A DNA stretch of 64,000 nucleotides. Origin: Duganella alba. GTDB lineage: Bacteria > Pseudomonadota > Gammaproteobacteria > Burkholderiales > Burkholderiaceae_D. The notes below the pieces were generated by a model. The model made no database searches. It saw only the letters and a program-made list of their open reading frames with translations, and was not told where the DNA came from. Shown in pieces: positions 18,801-27,286 of the stretch. How positions within the stretch are numbered: the first letter of the stretch is position 1; every line of letters begins with the position of its first letter. The position numbers and the translations under genes were made by a program. Location: positions 62,001 to 126,000 of the forward strand of contig NZ_WKJN01000014.1 in the NCBI RefSeq assembly GCF_009674495.1, given 5' to 3'.

Positions 18801-19727
18801 ATGTATCATGCCAGTTTTCGGCAATTGGAATCCCTGGTACTGGTGGCCCGCCACGAGAGCGTGTCGCGCGCGGCGGACGCCATGCACCTGACGCAGCCGG
18901 CCGTGTCGCTGCAACTGCGCACGCTGGAAGAGATCACCGGCATGCCACTGACGCGCAAGGTCGGCCGCAACATCCAGCTGACGGCGGCCGGCGAGGTGAT
19001 GGCCGATTTCTCCGAGCGCATCCTGCGCCTGTGGGAGCAGGCCACCGACGAACTGGCGGCACTGCAGGGCGTCACCTCCGGTACGCTGCGCATCGGCGCG
19101 GTGACCACGGCGGAGCACTTGCTGCCGCCGCTGCTGGTGCCGTTCACGCTGGAGCGGCCGGACGTGCGGCTCAAGCTCCAGGTGGGCAACCGCACGGAGA
19201 TCATCAACATGCTGGCGCGGCACGAGATCGAGCTGGCCATCATGGGCACGCCACCGCGCGAGCTGCGCACCAGCGCCGCCCGTTTCGCGCGCCATCCGAT
19301 GGCCTTTGTCGCCAGCCCGTCGCACCCGCTGATGAAGAAGAAAAAAATCACGCTCAACGACGTGATGGCGGCCAATCTGCTGGTGCGCGAACGCGGCTCG
19401 GGCACGCGCACGGCGGTGGAGAAGCTGCTGCGCGAGGAAGGGCATGCGGCGGAATTCGGCTCCGAGGTGTCGAGCAACGAGGCGATCAAGCGCATGGTGT
19501 CGGCCGGCCTGGGCGTAGGCTTTCTGTCGGTGCACGCCTGCGCGCTGGAATTCAAGGCCGGCCTGCTGTCCATGCTGCCGATGGCGCACAATCCAGTGGA
19601 GGCGGACTGGCATATCATGCACCTGACCGACCAGCCGATTCCCAAGGTGGCGGCGTCGTTCCAGGACTTCGTGATCGAAAACGGCCAGGACCTGGTGCGG
19701 CGCGAACTGGAAAGCTCGTACCGGTAA
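18801..19727 (+). CDS. LysR family transcriptional regulator (CbbR-like group)
   Basis: The ATG at 18801 is chosen because AAGGA (18790-18794) is 6 nt upstream; the ATG at 18795 abuts that site. The 308-aa protein has an N-terminal winged HTH (SVSRAADAMHLTQPAVSLQL) and a periplasmic-binding-like effector domain from about residue 90 (SGTLRIGAVTTAEHLLPP). The effector-domain start resembles CbbR/CysB-like LysR proteins, but no target operon is adjacent: upstream is the divergent HAD gene, downstream a LysE-type exporter, either of which could be regulated. Confidence 0.9.
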   Translation: MYHASFRQLESLVLVARHESVSRAADAMHLTQPAVSLQLRTLEEITGMPLTRKVGRNIQLTAAGEVMADFSERILRLWEQATDELAALQGVTSGTLRIGAVTTAEHLLPPLLVPFTLERPDVRLKLQVGNRTEIINMLARHEIELAIMGTPPRELRTSAARFARHPMAFVASPSHPLMKKKKITLNDVMAANLLVRERGSGTRTAVEKLLREEGHAAEFGSEVSSNEAIKRMVSAGLGVGFLSVHACALEFKAGLLSMLPMAHNPVEADWHIMHLTDQPIPKVAASFQDFVIENGQDLVRRELESSYR

Positions 19728-19762
19728 AGTTACCTATACAGTGATGGCAACTGTTTGCATAA

Positions 19763-19786
19763 GTGTACTGGTTAAGGCCAGTACAC
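19763..19786. promoter_or_regulatory. inverted repeat (likely operator) upstream of the LysE-type gene
   Basis: A perfect 9-bp inverted repeat (GTGTACTGG / CCAGTACAC) with a 6-nt centre lies in the gap between the LysR gene and the LysE-type exporter. A -10-like TACAAT is 8 bp further (19794-19799), so the dyad covers the expected -35 zone. That position suits a repressor or activator binding site for the exporter gene. There is no T-run, so it is not a terminator. The cognate regulator is unknown. Confidence 0.55.
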
Positions 19787-19828
19787 CTGACCGTACAATG
19801 CAAGCACACCTTGAGAACGGAATCCACC

Positions 19829-20425
19829 ATGCTGCCCGAATTGCTGCTGCCACTGTGCACCTTTGCCGCCATCACGACGATTACGCCCGGCCCCAACAAC
19901 ACCATGATCCTGGCTTCCGGCCTGAATTACGGCTTCAAGCGCTCGCTGCCGCATCTGTTCGGCATCGTCTGTGGTTTTTCCTTCATGATTTTTTCCACCG
20001 GCCTGGGACTGCATGCGGTGTTCGAGCAGGTGCCGATGCTGCAGACTATCCTCAAATACGCTGGCGCCATTTATCTGCTGTGGCTGGCGTGGAAGCTGGC
20101 GCACGCGGCGCCGATGAACGCGCAGCAGGCCAGCCTGTCGAAGCCGATGGGCTTCTGGGGCGCGGCGGCTTTCCAATGGATTAATCCGAAGGCGTGGGTA
20201 ATGTCGCTCAGCGCGCTGACCACCTATCTGCCGCAGGGCTTCCATGTGGCCGACGTGGCGCTGCTGTCCGGCGTGTTTGGCGTGATCGGCATCTTTTGCG
20301 TCGGCTCGTGGGCGCTGTTCGGCGTGGCCATGCGGCGCGTGTTGCAAGACCCGCGTTCGGTGCGCATCTTCAATGTGGTGATGGCGCTGGCGCTGGTCGC
20401 CACCCTGTATCCGCTGCTGGCCTGA
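19829..20425 (+). CDS. LysE/RhtB family amino-acid exporter
   Basis: Start at 19829 (198 aa) gives the normal LysE-family length; upstream in-frame Met codons run through the putative promoter. The signature TPGPNNTMI lies in the first transmembrane segment, and five to six hydrophobic helices follow, with the conserved QWINPKAWVMS loop. Members of this family export amino acids or homoserine lactone-like compounds across the inner membrane by proton antiport. The substrate cannot be told from sequence. An inverted repeat at 19763-19786 probably controls it. Confidence 0.9.
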   Translation: MLPELLLPLCTFAAITTITPGPNNTMILASGLNYGFKRSLPHLFGIVCGFSFMIFSTGLGLHAVFEQVPMLQTILKYAGAIYLLWLAWKLAHAAPMNAQQASLSKPMGFWGAAAFQWINPKAWVMSLSALTTYLPQGFHVADVALLSGVFGVIGIFCVGSWALFGVAMRRVLQDPRSVRIFNVVMALALVATLYPLLA

Positions 20426-20461
20426 TACCATAGCGTTTTACCGGATTTTTAGGAAATGCCC

Positions 20462-20848
20462 ATGTTTCGTCGAATCGCGCTGGCGTTGAGCGCCACCTTG
20501 CTGTCTGCCGCCGCCGGCGCCGCCACCGTACCGTCCAACCTGATGTTACCGGAGCCGGACCGCGCCGCGCGCGGCTATGTGGAAAGCTGGATCTTCACCA
20601 TCGACATCGAGGCGGACGAGCTGACCGGTTTGGCGCCTTGCCGCAAAATTCTGACCGAGCGCGGTTTCGCGCCGACGCTGTCCAAAACCGCCAGTTCGGC
20701 TTCGCCGGCGCTGCATTTCAAGGTATCGGGCCGCAAGGAGTATGCGCAGGCCAGCACCGAGGCCGACGATGCGCTGCTGGCGGTGCAGCAGGCCAAGTGT
20801 CCCGGCACGCTGACCTGGAGCGTGATCTCCAAACCCGCGCGCCGCTGA
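20462..20848 (+). CDS. hypothetical secreted protein
   Basis: The start at 20462 (128 aa) is preferred over the ATG at 20456 because TAGGAA lies immediately before 20456, a proper distance only from 20462. Residues 1-22 are a signal peptide (ending AGAA). The mature part of about 105 residues contains two Cys (in APCRKIL and AKCPGTL) that could form a disulphide. No family recognised. It ends one base before the stop of the convergent CYTH-CHAD gene. Confidence 0.75.
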   Translation: MFRRIALALSATLLSAAAGAATVPSNLMLPEPDRAARGYVESWIFTIDIEADELTGLAPCRKILTERGFAPTLSKTASSASPALHFKVSGRKEYAQASTEADDALLAVQQAKCPGTLTWSVISKPARR

Positions 20849-22345
20849 TCAGTGTTTAACGTGCGGTAGTCGCAGCGCGTGCAGGCGGCTGCGGATCGCG
20901 GCCAGATCGGCCGGCTGCATGGCCTGCTGCGCGACCAGGTAGCCGCGCGCGAACTGGATCACGCCGGCGGCCTGCGGCTGCTCCTGCGCCAGTTCCTGCA
21001 ATAGCCGATCGGCTACCACCAGATCGTTATGCTGGCCCAGCTCGTCCTGCGCGGCGGCCAGCGTTTTCAGATATTCATGCGCTTCCTTGGCGCGATACAG
21101 CGCGTGGAAGAATTCCAGCGCGTAGCGGCCCCGCTTGGCGGCGATGCGCGTGCGGTGGGCGCTGGCGGCGTCGCTGTCGTTCATGCGCGCGGCGCGCTTC
21201 AGCAGCGACTTGTGCAGATGCTGCAGGGTGTGGCGCGAGAACTGCGCCGCAGAACCATGCAGCAGCGGCGCGGCCTGCAGCATCCATGATCCCAACGTCA
21301 GCATCAATCTGGTGTAGCGCTGCGACAGCAGGGCTTGCGCCGCCTCGCGCCGTTTGGCTTGCGCGGTCTGCTGCGCCAGGGCCAACAGCTCCAGCATGCT
21401 GTGCTGCCCGCCCGGCGTGGCGTCGATGCGCGGCAGCGTCGATGACAGCAGCACATCCCAATCGCGCGCCGCACCCAGCTCCGTACCCAGCCAGCTGACA
21501 TCCTCCAGCAGCGCAGGCGGGCAGGGCGCGATATCCTTGAACAGCTTGATGGCCGAGCGCAGGCGGCGCACGCCCACGCGCATCTGGTGCAGCGTTTCCG
21601 GATCCTGGCCTTCGATCACGGCCACCTCGTTGCGCTGGATATGCTCCAGGCAGTTGCCCAGCACGGCGGGCAGGGCGTCGGTGAGGCTGGCGTCGGCGTT
21701 CAGGTCCAGCGCCTGCGCGCGGAACGGCGCGTGGCCGGTTTCGCGCACCAGCATATAGCCGCGCTGCGCCTTGTTGATGTTGCTGATGCGCAGAGGGATA
21801 TCCTCCAGCAGTTGCAGCGCAAAGGCGTACAGGCCGGCGGGATCGCCATCCTTCAGTTCCAGTTCGATCTCGTTGACCGGCACGCGGTGCGACTGGCGTT
21901 CGATGTGGCCGACGTCGAGCGCCACTTCGATGCGGTTGCCGTCGATTTCCACATCCCATACGTGGCGCTGCACGTCCACCAGGAACAGCGGCTCCAGCCG
22001 TTCCTTGAGGTTGGTGGCGTCGAGCATCGCCAGCCATTGCTCATCGTCGCCGATCAGCTTGCGCAGCTTGCCGAGGCGCGGCCACGAACGGTCCACCGGG
22101 CCTTCCCATTCGTTGCGGCTATGCAGGCCGCTTTGCACGCTGCCGCCCGCTTTCATGGTCTGTATCCACTCGCCATCGACCCGGCGCACGCGCAGGCCGG
22201 CGCCGTGGCGCAGCAGGTGCAGGTCCGGCGTATCGAAGTAGCGCGCCGTCAATTGCTGCACGCGCGCCGGCCCGCCGAGCAGCGGATGTTGCAGCACCTG
22301 CTCGTTATGTTCAGGCGCCAGTAAGAGTTTGAGTTCGACTTCCAT
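20849..22345 (-). CDS. CYTH-CHAD domain protein (inorganic triphosphatase)
   Basis: A 498-residue protein with an N-terminal CYTH domain (residues 1-200) beginning with the catalytic E-x-E-x-K motif as Glu2, Glu4 and Lys6, and a C-terminal CHAD domain (about 215-490), rich in His and basic residues and helical. CYTH proteins with CHAD tails, such as E. coli YgiF, hydrolyse inorganic triphosphate using divalent metal; CHAD binds polyphosphate. The gene lies just downstream of gluQ on the - strand with a 42-nt gap. Confidence 0.92.
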   Translation of the reverse strand: MEVELKLLLAPEHNEQVLQHPLLGGPARVQQLTARYFDTPDLHLLRHGAGLRVRRVDGEWIQTMKAGGSVQSGLHSRNEWEGPVDRSWPRLGKLRKLIGDDEQWLAMLDATNLKERLEPLFLVDVQRHVWDVEIDGNRIEVALDVGHIERQSHRVPVNEIELELKDGDPAGLYAFALQLLEDIPLRISNINKAQRGYMLVRETGHAPFRAQALDLNADASLTDALPAVLGNCLEHIQRNEVAVIEGQDPETLHQMRVGVRRLRSAIKLFKDIAPCPPALLEDVSWLGTELGAARDWDVLLSSTLPRIDATPGGQHSMLELLALAQQTAQAKRREAAQALLSQRYTRLMLTLGSWMLQAAPLLHGSAAQFSRHTLQHLHKSLLKRAARMNDSDAASAHRTRIAAKRGRYALEFFHALYRAKEAHEYLKTLAAAQDELGQHNDLVVADRLLQELAQEQPQAAGVIQFARGYLVAQQAMQPADLAAIRSRLHALRLPHVKH

Positions 22346-22387
22346 CGGATCAGTGTAGGGAAAAGCGCCGATGTGCGGCGCACGTTT

Positions 22388-23299
22388 TTATGGGCGGCGC
22401 GGCAGCGTTTGCAATAGTTGCGCCCAGGCAGGCGTGGCGGCGCGCCAGAAGGCATCGATCGTTTCCGCCTGTATATCCAGGCCGAGGAAGCGTGCGGCCG
22501 GCAGCATGGCCTCGCGCAACAGCACCTGTGGATCGGCGCCCGTATCGAAGGCTTGCGCGCCGGTTTGCTTGGACATTTTGTCGCCCGCCTCGTTGACCAC
22601 CACCGGCACGTGCAGATAGGTCGGCTGCGGCAGGCCCAGCACCTGTTGCAGATAAAGCTGGCGCGGCGTCGAATCGAGCAGGTCGGCGCCGCGCACGATG
22701 TCGGTGATGCCTTGCGCGCCGTCATCCACCACCACCGCCAGCTGATAGGCCCAGTAGCCGTCGGCGCGGCGGATGATGAAGTCGCCCACGTCGACGGTCA
22801 GATCCTGGCTGTAGTGGCCGGCCCAGCGGTCCTCGAAGGACAGCACGCAGTGCGGCGACTGCGGCACTTTCAGGCGCAGCGCGCGTTCCACCTTGCCCGG
22901 CGCGAGGCCGTCGCGGCAGATGCCGGGATAGACCAGCGCCTGCGTGTGATGGCCGCTCAGGTTCACCTGCGAATCGGCGATTTCGCGGCGCGAGCAGCCG
23001 CAGGGATAGACCAGGCCGCCCAGTTGCTCCAGTGCCTGCTGGTACAGCGGATAGCGCTGCGTTTGCCAGGAGACGTCGCCGTCCCAGTGCATGCCGCAGC
23101 GCTGGATCGAGGCCAGGATGTGTTCGGCGGCGCCATCGACGTTGCGGGCGCCGTCCACGTCCTCGATGCGCAGCAGCCACTGGCCGTGGTGCGCCTTGGC
23201 GTCGAGATAGCTGGCCATGGCGGCGACCAGCGAGCCGAAATGCAGGGGGCCGGTCGGCGACGGGGCGAAGCGGCCGATGTAGGGAATACGTGCAGTCAT
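22388..23299 (-). CDS. gluQ: glutamyl-Q tRNA(Asp) synthetase
   Basis: GluQRS attaches glutamate to queuosine in the anticodon of tRNA(Asp). The start at 23299 (MTARIPYIGRFAPSP...) gives 303 aa, the family's usual length; an ATG at 23308 is also possible. It carries the class-I HIGH-like motif in PTGPLHFGSL, the zinc-site residues in PCGCSRREI and YPGICR, and the KMSKS-like DKMSKQ. It lacks the anticodon-binding half of GluRS, as expected. The - strand unit continues into the CYTH-CHAD gene. Confidence 0.95.
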   Translation of the reverse strand: MTARIPYIGRFAPSPTGPLHFGSLVAAMASYLDAKAHHGQWLLRIEDVDGARNVDGAAEHILASIQRCGMHWDGDVSWQTQRYPLYQQALEQLGGLVYPCGCSRREIADSQVNLSGHHTQALVYPGICRDGLAPGKVERALRLKVPQSPHCVLSFEDRWAGHYSQDLTVDVGDFIIRRADGYWAYQLAVVVDDGAQGITDIVRGADLLDSTPRQLYLQQVLGLPQPTYLHVPVVVNEAGDKMSKQTGAQAFDTGADPQVLLREAMLPAARFLGLDIQAETIDAFWRAATPAWAQLLQTLPRRP

Positions 23300-23401
23300 G
23301 TCCGCCATTTTAACGCGGCGGGCGGATGACGGCGGCGGCAAATCGCATACAATGTCCGCGCGGAAAAACCGCATCGATCACTGACCCAGGACATCATAAC
23401 A

Positions 23402-25018
23402 ATGAAGACATCCTTTGTAGCATCCGCGCTGGCCATGAGCCTGGCGCTGGCATTCCCTGTTCACGCCGACGCCGGCAAGACCGCCATGGTGCAGGAAGCG
23501 CCGTTGCGCGCCCATCTGCAATTTTTGGCCAGCGACCTGCTGGAAGGCCGCGGCACCGGTCAGCGCGGCGGCGACCTGACGGTGGCGTATCTGGAAACCC
23601 AGGCCATGGCGCTGGGCCTGAAGCCGGGCAATGGCGACAGCTTCCGCCAGCCGGTGCTGATCGCTGGCGTGAAGACGCAGCCGGCCGAGAGCACGCTGAA
23701 GCTGGAAGCGGGCGGCAAGCCGCTGGACATCGCCTTCGGCAAGGACTGGGTGTTTGCGCCGGGCGATGCGACCGCCGCGCACAGCTTCAACGCGGACCTG
23801 GTGTTCGTCGGCTACGGCATCACCGCGCCGGACGAACAGTGGAACGATTACAAGGGCATGGACCTGAAGGGCAAGATCCTGGTCATGATGGTCAACGACC
23901 CGCAGCCGACGGCCGAGCAGCCGAACCGCTTCAACGGCAAGGGCCTGACCTACTACGGCCGCTGGACCTACAAATTTGAAGAAGCGCAGCGCCAGGGCGC
24001 GGCCGGCGTGCTGCTGATCCACACCACGCCGACGGCGTCGTATGGCTGGAGCGTGATCCAGAACAGCTGGTCGGGCGTGGAGCGCTTCCAGCTGGCGGCC
24101 GGCACGCTGGGCACGCAGCTGCAAGGCTGGATGACGGACGACACGGCGCGCGCGCTGTTTACCGCCGCCGGACAGGATCTGGACGCGCTGCGCGCCGCCG
24201 CCGAGAAGAAGGACTTCAAACCGGTGCCGCTGGCCGCCAGGCTGAGTGGCGAGATGAAGGCGGCCGTGCGCAAGGTCGAGCAATTCAACGTGGCGGCCGT
24301 GGTGCCGGGCACCGATCCCAAGCTGAAGGATGAAGTGGTGATCTACAGCGCGCACTGGGACCACCTGGGCAAGCAGGGGGATACGGGCGATACGATCTTC
24401 AACGGCGCGGTGGACAACGCCTCCGGCTCGGCAGCCTTGCTGGCGATGGCGCAGCAGGCCAAAGCGGCGCCGGCCAAGCGCAGCCAGATGTTCCTGTGGG
24501 TGGCGGCCGAAGAGCAGGGCTTGCTGGGCAGCGCGGCCTACGCCTCGTCGCCGCTGTGGCCATTGGCGAAAACGGCGGCCAACCTGAACCTGGACAGCCT
24601 GAACTTCGTCGGCGCCACGCGCGACATCGGCACGCAGGGCAGCGAGCGCACCGAGCTGGGCAAACTGGCCGAAACGGCGGCGAAATCGATGGGCATGCAA
24701 ATCGCCGCCGCCAAGCCGGACCTGGCGGGCGGCTACTTCCGCAGCGACCACTTCAACTTCGCCAAGAACGGCGTGCCGGCGTTCTCGATCGAATCGGGCC
24801 GCGACTACATCAAGGATACGGAAGGCTCGAAAGCCAAGGCCCAGGCCTACGGCAAGCGCTACCACCAGGTCAGCGATGAATACGACGCCAGCTGGGACTT
24901 GTCGGGCATGGTGCAGACCGCCCAATACACGCTGAATCTCGGCCGCCTGATCGCCAACGCCGCCAAGCTGCCGGAGTGGAAAGCCGGCGACGCCTTCGCC
25001 GTCCCTCGCAACAAGTAA
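23402..25018 (+). CDS. M28 family metallopeptidase with PA domain, secreted
   Basis: A 538-residue aminopeptidase-type protein with a signal peptide (ending PVHADA). A PA (protease-associated) insert occupies about residues 130-260. The di-zinc M28 core follows: His in YSAHWDHLG, bridging Asp in NGAVDNASG, the catalytic Glu pair in VAAEEQGLLG, a further Asp in LNLDSLN, and a final His in RSDHFNFAKNG. It likely releases N-terminal amino acids from peptides in the periplasm or outside. The gene ends 3 nt before a large palindrome that probably terminates it. Confidence 0.93.
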   Translation: MKTSFVASALAMSLALAFPVHADAGKTAMVQEAPLRAHLQFLASDLLEGRGTGQRGGDLTVAYLETQAMALGLKPGNGDSFRQPVLIAGVKTQPAESTLKLEAGGKPLDIAFGKDWVFAPGDATAAHSFNADLVFVGYGITAPDEQWNDYKGMDLKGKILVMMVNDPQPTAEQPNRFNGKGLTYYGRWTYKFEEAQRQGAAGVLLIHTTPTASYGWSVIQNSWSGVERFQLAAGTLGTQLQGWMTDDTARALFTAAGQDLDALRAAAEKKDFKPVPLAARLSGEMKAAVRKVEQFNVAAVVPGTDPKLKDEVVIYSAHWDHLGKQGDTGDTIFNGAVDNASGSAALLAMAQQAKAAPAKRSQMFLWVAAEEQGLLGSAAYASSPLWPLAKTAANLNLDSLNFVGATRDIGTQGSERTELGKLAETAAKSMGMQIAAAKPDLAGGYFRSDHFNFAKNGVPAFSIESGRDYIKDTEGSKAKAQAYGKRYHQVSDEYDASWDLSGMVQTAQYTLNLGRLIANAAKLPEWKAGDAFAVPRNK

Positions 25019-25021
25019 TAA

Positions 25022-25099
25022 AAACCGGGGTCAGTGCCGACATTCGGACATTCGGTCGCGCGCGACCAAATGTCCGAATGTCGGCACTGACCCCGGTTT
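25022..25099. repeat. 78-nt palindrome, GGGGTCAG family, at a convergent junction
   Basis: Two 39-nt arms (25022-25060 and 25061-25099) are complementary with one mismatch and no loop. The outer stem reads AAACCGGGGTCAG...CTGACCCCGGTTT. It fills the whole gap between the convergent M28 gene and the MshEN-domain gene and overlaps the latter's stop codon. The A and T flanks let it act as a bidirectional terminator. The outer GGGTCAG/CTGACCC stem recurs at 34500-34528 and 41725-41814 with different cores, so this is a dispersed repeat family. Confidence 0.9.
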
Positions 25100-25775
25100 A
25101 ATGGAAGCCGACGGTGATGCTGGTGCCGGTGAGGTCGATGCCTTTGATGGAGATGCTGCCGAAGCTGCTGCCTTCGGTGCCTTTGACGCGGATGTTGTTG
25201 AAGGCGATTTCGCCGATCGAGGACGGCAGGCTTAACGTCAGCGTGCCGTCCTTGTTGATGGTGGCGGCGGCTTTGTTCGGGTCGTAGACGACGTTTTTCA
25301 TGCTGGTGTCCGCTTCGAGGAATCCCAGCACGGGATTGAGCAGCTTGCTCATTTCGCCCACCACTTCCAGGCCGTTGCTCCTGGCGTTTTTGACTGCGCT
25401 GACCAGGTCGTCGCTGAGGCCCTGGGCCGAGGTGTCGCCCAGTTCTTCTTCGCTCAGCGCGCGCAGGGCGCGGGTGGCGGGCGCGCTGGAGGTCAGCGCG
25501 GCCGCCGGCAAGGCGGTGGCGGCGTAGGTTTCCAGCGGCGCCAGCAGGGACGTCGCGATGGCGGCCGCCATCCGCAGCCGGCGCTGCTTGCGCAGGGCGT
25601 CTTCGATGTGCTGGTGCGTGATCAGGTTCAGCTCGGCGAAGATGTCGCCCAGCCGCTGACCGGTCTGGCGTTGCAGCGCAATGGCGCTGGTCAGTTGTTC
25701 TTCGGTAATCAGCTTCTGTTTGACCAGAAGCTGACCCAGCATCGATTTATTCTGATTGCTTGTTAGCCATCCCAT
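25098..25775 (-). CDS. MshEN-type domain fused to a secreted EL-x2-x-x-x-Q (Fil-like) domain
   Basis: The start at 25775 is fixed by AAGGAG 6-7 nt upstream; 225 aa. Residues 12-64 contain two MshEN/GspE-N-like repeats (LGQLLVKQKLI and RLGDIFAELNLI, each followed by helices ending in Gln), a fold that binds c-di-GMP in MshE and relatives. Residues 69-88 are hydrophobic like a signal anchor. The rest is a likely periplasmic domain with SEEELGDTSAQG (108-119), a variant of the motif in the five proteins at 31170-34430, and a C-terminal GSISIKGIDLTG...FH ending like theirs. Last gene of the - strand arm. Sensor role is inferred. Confidence 0.8.
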   Translation of the reverse strand: MGWLTSNQNKSMLGQLLVKQKLITEEQLTSAIALQRQTGQRLGDIFAELNLITHQHIEDALRKQRRLRMAAAIATSLLAPLETYAATALPAAALTSSAPATRALRALSEEELGDTSAQGLSDDLVSAVKNARSNGLEVVGEMSKLLNPVLGFLEADTSMKNVVYDPNKAAATINKDGTLTLSLPSSIGEIAFNNIRVKGTEGSSFGSISIKGIDLTGTSITVGFH

Positions 25776-26727
25776 GGCTGTCTCCTTTTTTATGCTGGAT
25801 GTCCGACGGCGCCATGCCGAACCAGCGTTTGCACGCGCGGTAAAACGCGCTGGGTTCCGAGAAGCCCAGCTGGAAACTGAGCATCTTCAGCGACAGCTCG
25901 CCGGCGCTCAGCGATTGCCGCGCCAGTTCGCGCCGCGTGTCGTCGACCAGGTTGGTGAAGCTGGTGCCTTCCTCGGCCAGCCGACGTTGCAGCGTGCGCT
26001 CGCTCATCATCATCTGCGCGGCGACGTCGTCCCGGTGCGGCGGACCTTTCGGCAGCAGGCTCGCCAGCAAGGCCTGCACCTTGGCGCTGAAGGTCGGCGG
26101 TTCGGCCGCCGCCAGCGAGGCCAGCACGCGCTCGCCGCCGCCATTCATCAGCGGCGGATTGGCGGGCAGGGCGGAGACCAGGTCGGTATCCGAGAATTCC
26201 ATGACGTTGTGCGGCATGTCGAAACGCACCGGGCAGCCGAAGGTTTCTTCGTACACCTGGGCATTGGCCGGCGTCGGGAAGTTGTATTCCACCACCACCG
26301 GCGCGATGTCGTCGCGTCCGGCAGCGCAGCGCAGGGAGCGCAGCAGCACGCACCAGACGAAGTCGTAGCGCTGCTGCGGCACCGAACGCCGCGCACCGGG
26401 CAGCACCAGCCCCACGCGCGTATGGCCCTGAAAGCGTTCGATCGAGCTTTGCACCGTCGGCGACACCAGCATGATGTGGCCCATCACGCCCAGCCAGCCG
26501 AGCCGGTGCGGCGCCGAGATCTTCAGCCCGATCAGCGGATCGCCCGATTGCCGCACCAGCAGTTCCCACAGGTGGCTGAGTTTGTCCGACAGCGTCAGCG
26601 CGTCGCACGCCAGGCCGTCGCCTTCGTCCAGGCCGGCTTCGTGGAACAGCGCGTCTGCTTGCACGCCGGATTGCGCCAGGCGCGATTTCACGCCGCGCAC
26701 CAGATGCAGGGCGGAAGAGTACGTCAT
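25747..26727 (-). CDS. AraC family transcriptional regulator
   Basis: A 326-residue regulator with an N-terminal AraC-type ligand domain (about residues 20-205, the 'Arabinose-binding' OruR/ArgR-like type) and a C-terminal double HTH (about 235-320) containing SERTLQRRLAEEGTSF and LGFSEPSAFYRACKRWFG. It lies inside the - strand arm of the Fil-like cluster, overlapping the upstream DUF2059 gene by 4 nt and the downstream MshEN gene by 29 nt, so it is probably the local regulator of the cluster. Ligand unknown; this subfamily often senses lipids or amino acids. Confidence 0.9.
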   Translation of the reverse strand: MTYSSALHLVRGVKSRLAQSGVQADALFHEAGLDEGDGLACDALTLSDKLSHLWELLVRQSGDPLIGLKISAPHRLGWLGVMGHIMLVSPTVQSSIERFQGHTRVGLVLPGARRSVPQQRYDFVWCVLLRSLRCAAGRDDIAPVVVEYNFPTPANAQVYEETFGCPVRFDMPHNVMEFSDTDLVSALPANPPLMNGGGERVLASLAAAEPPTFSAKVQALLASLLPKGPPHRDDVAAQMMMSERTLQRRLAEEGTSFTNLVDDTRRELARQSLSAGELSLKMLSFQLGFSEPSAFYRACKRWFGMAPSDIQHKKGDSHGMANKQSE

Positions 26728-27266
26728 GGCGTGACCGCAGCGCGCAGACGCAGGCCGATTTTTTCCTTCAGGCCCTGCAGCTTGGGATCAATCACCGGAC
26801 GGGTGTCGGCCGCCACGCCTTCGCCCAGCGTTTTCTGCATTTCCGGCACCATGGCTTCAAACTTTTTCTTGACCGGCGATTCGAGGATGGCGATCAGCTG
26901 TTTCAGTTCATCTTCCGTGTAGCGCTCGGCCAGCATCGGCGCGATGGTGGTCGGGATCAGCTTGTCGGCGCTGGCGCGCGTGATCGGCGTGGCCTCGTTC
27001 ATGAACTGCTTGGCTTCGCCGACGATGTCGTTCATGGCCGCATCGCGCTTCTCGGGCGCGGCGCGGCCTTGCAGCATGGCGCGCGCCTGTTGCACCGCGT
27101 CGGCCACCGGCACTTGCAGCATGGACTGGCCGATGCTGTCGATATTCCACAGCTTCAACACCTGGTCCACCAGCGCCTGCTTGGCCGGCGAAACCGGCGC
27201 GGCATGCGCGCCCAGGCAGGCCGCGCTCAGGGTCAGCAATGCGAGTTGATGTGTTATTTTTTTCAT
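26724..27266 (-). CDS. DUF2059 family secreted protein
   Basis: A 180-residue protein with a signal peptide (ending GAHA) and a GGAGGAG ribosome-binding site. Residues 95-155 match DUF2059: acidic helices around YTEDELKQLIAILESPVGK-like sequence (here SPVKKKF). DUF2059 proteins are periplasmic helical proteins with no proven function. Its stop overlaps the AraC start by 4 nt, and it lies 20 nt after the FadL-type gene, so it belongs to the cluster operon. Confidence 0.88.
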   Translation of the reverse strand: MKKITHQLALLTLSAACLGAHAAPVSPAKQALVDQVLKLWNIDSIGQSMLQVPVADAVQQARAMLQGRAAPEKRDAAMNDIVGEAKQFMNEATPITRASADKLIPTTIAPMLAERYTEDELKQLIAILESPVKKKFEAMVPEMQKTLGEGVAADTRPVIDPKLQGLKEKIGLRLRAAVTP

Positions 27267-27286
27267 GTGTGCTCCTCCAGGATAAA

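Noticed and set aside
25022-25099. Palindrome as an ordinary terminator only
   Set aside because: The same outer stem recurs at two other junctions with different cores, so it is called a repeat family although a terminator role is also likely.
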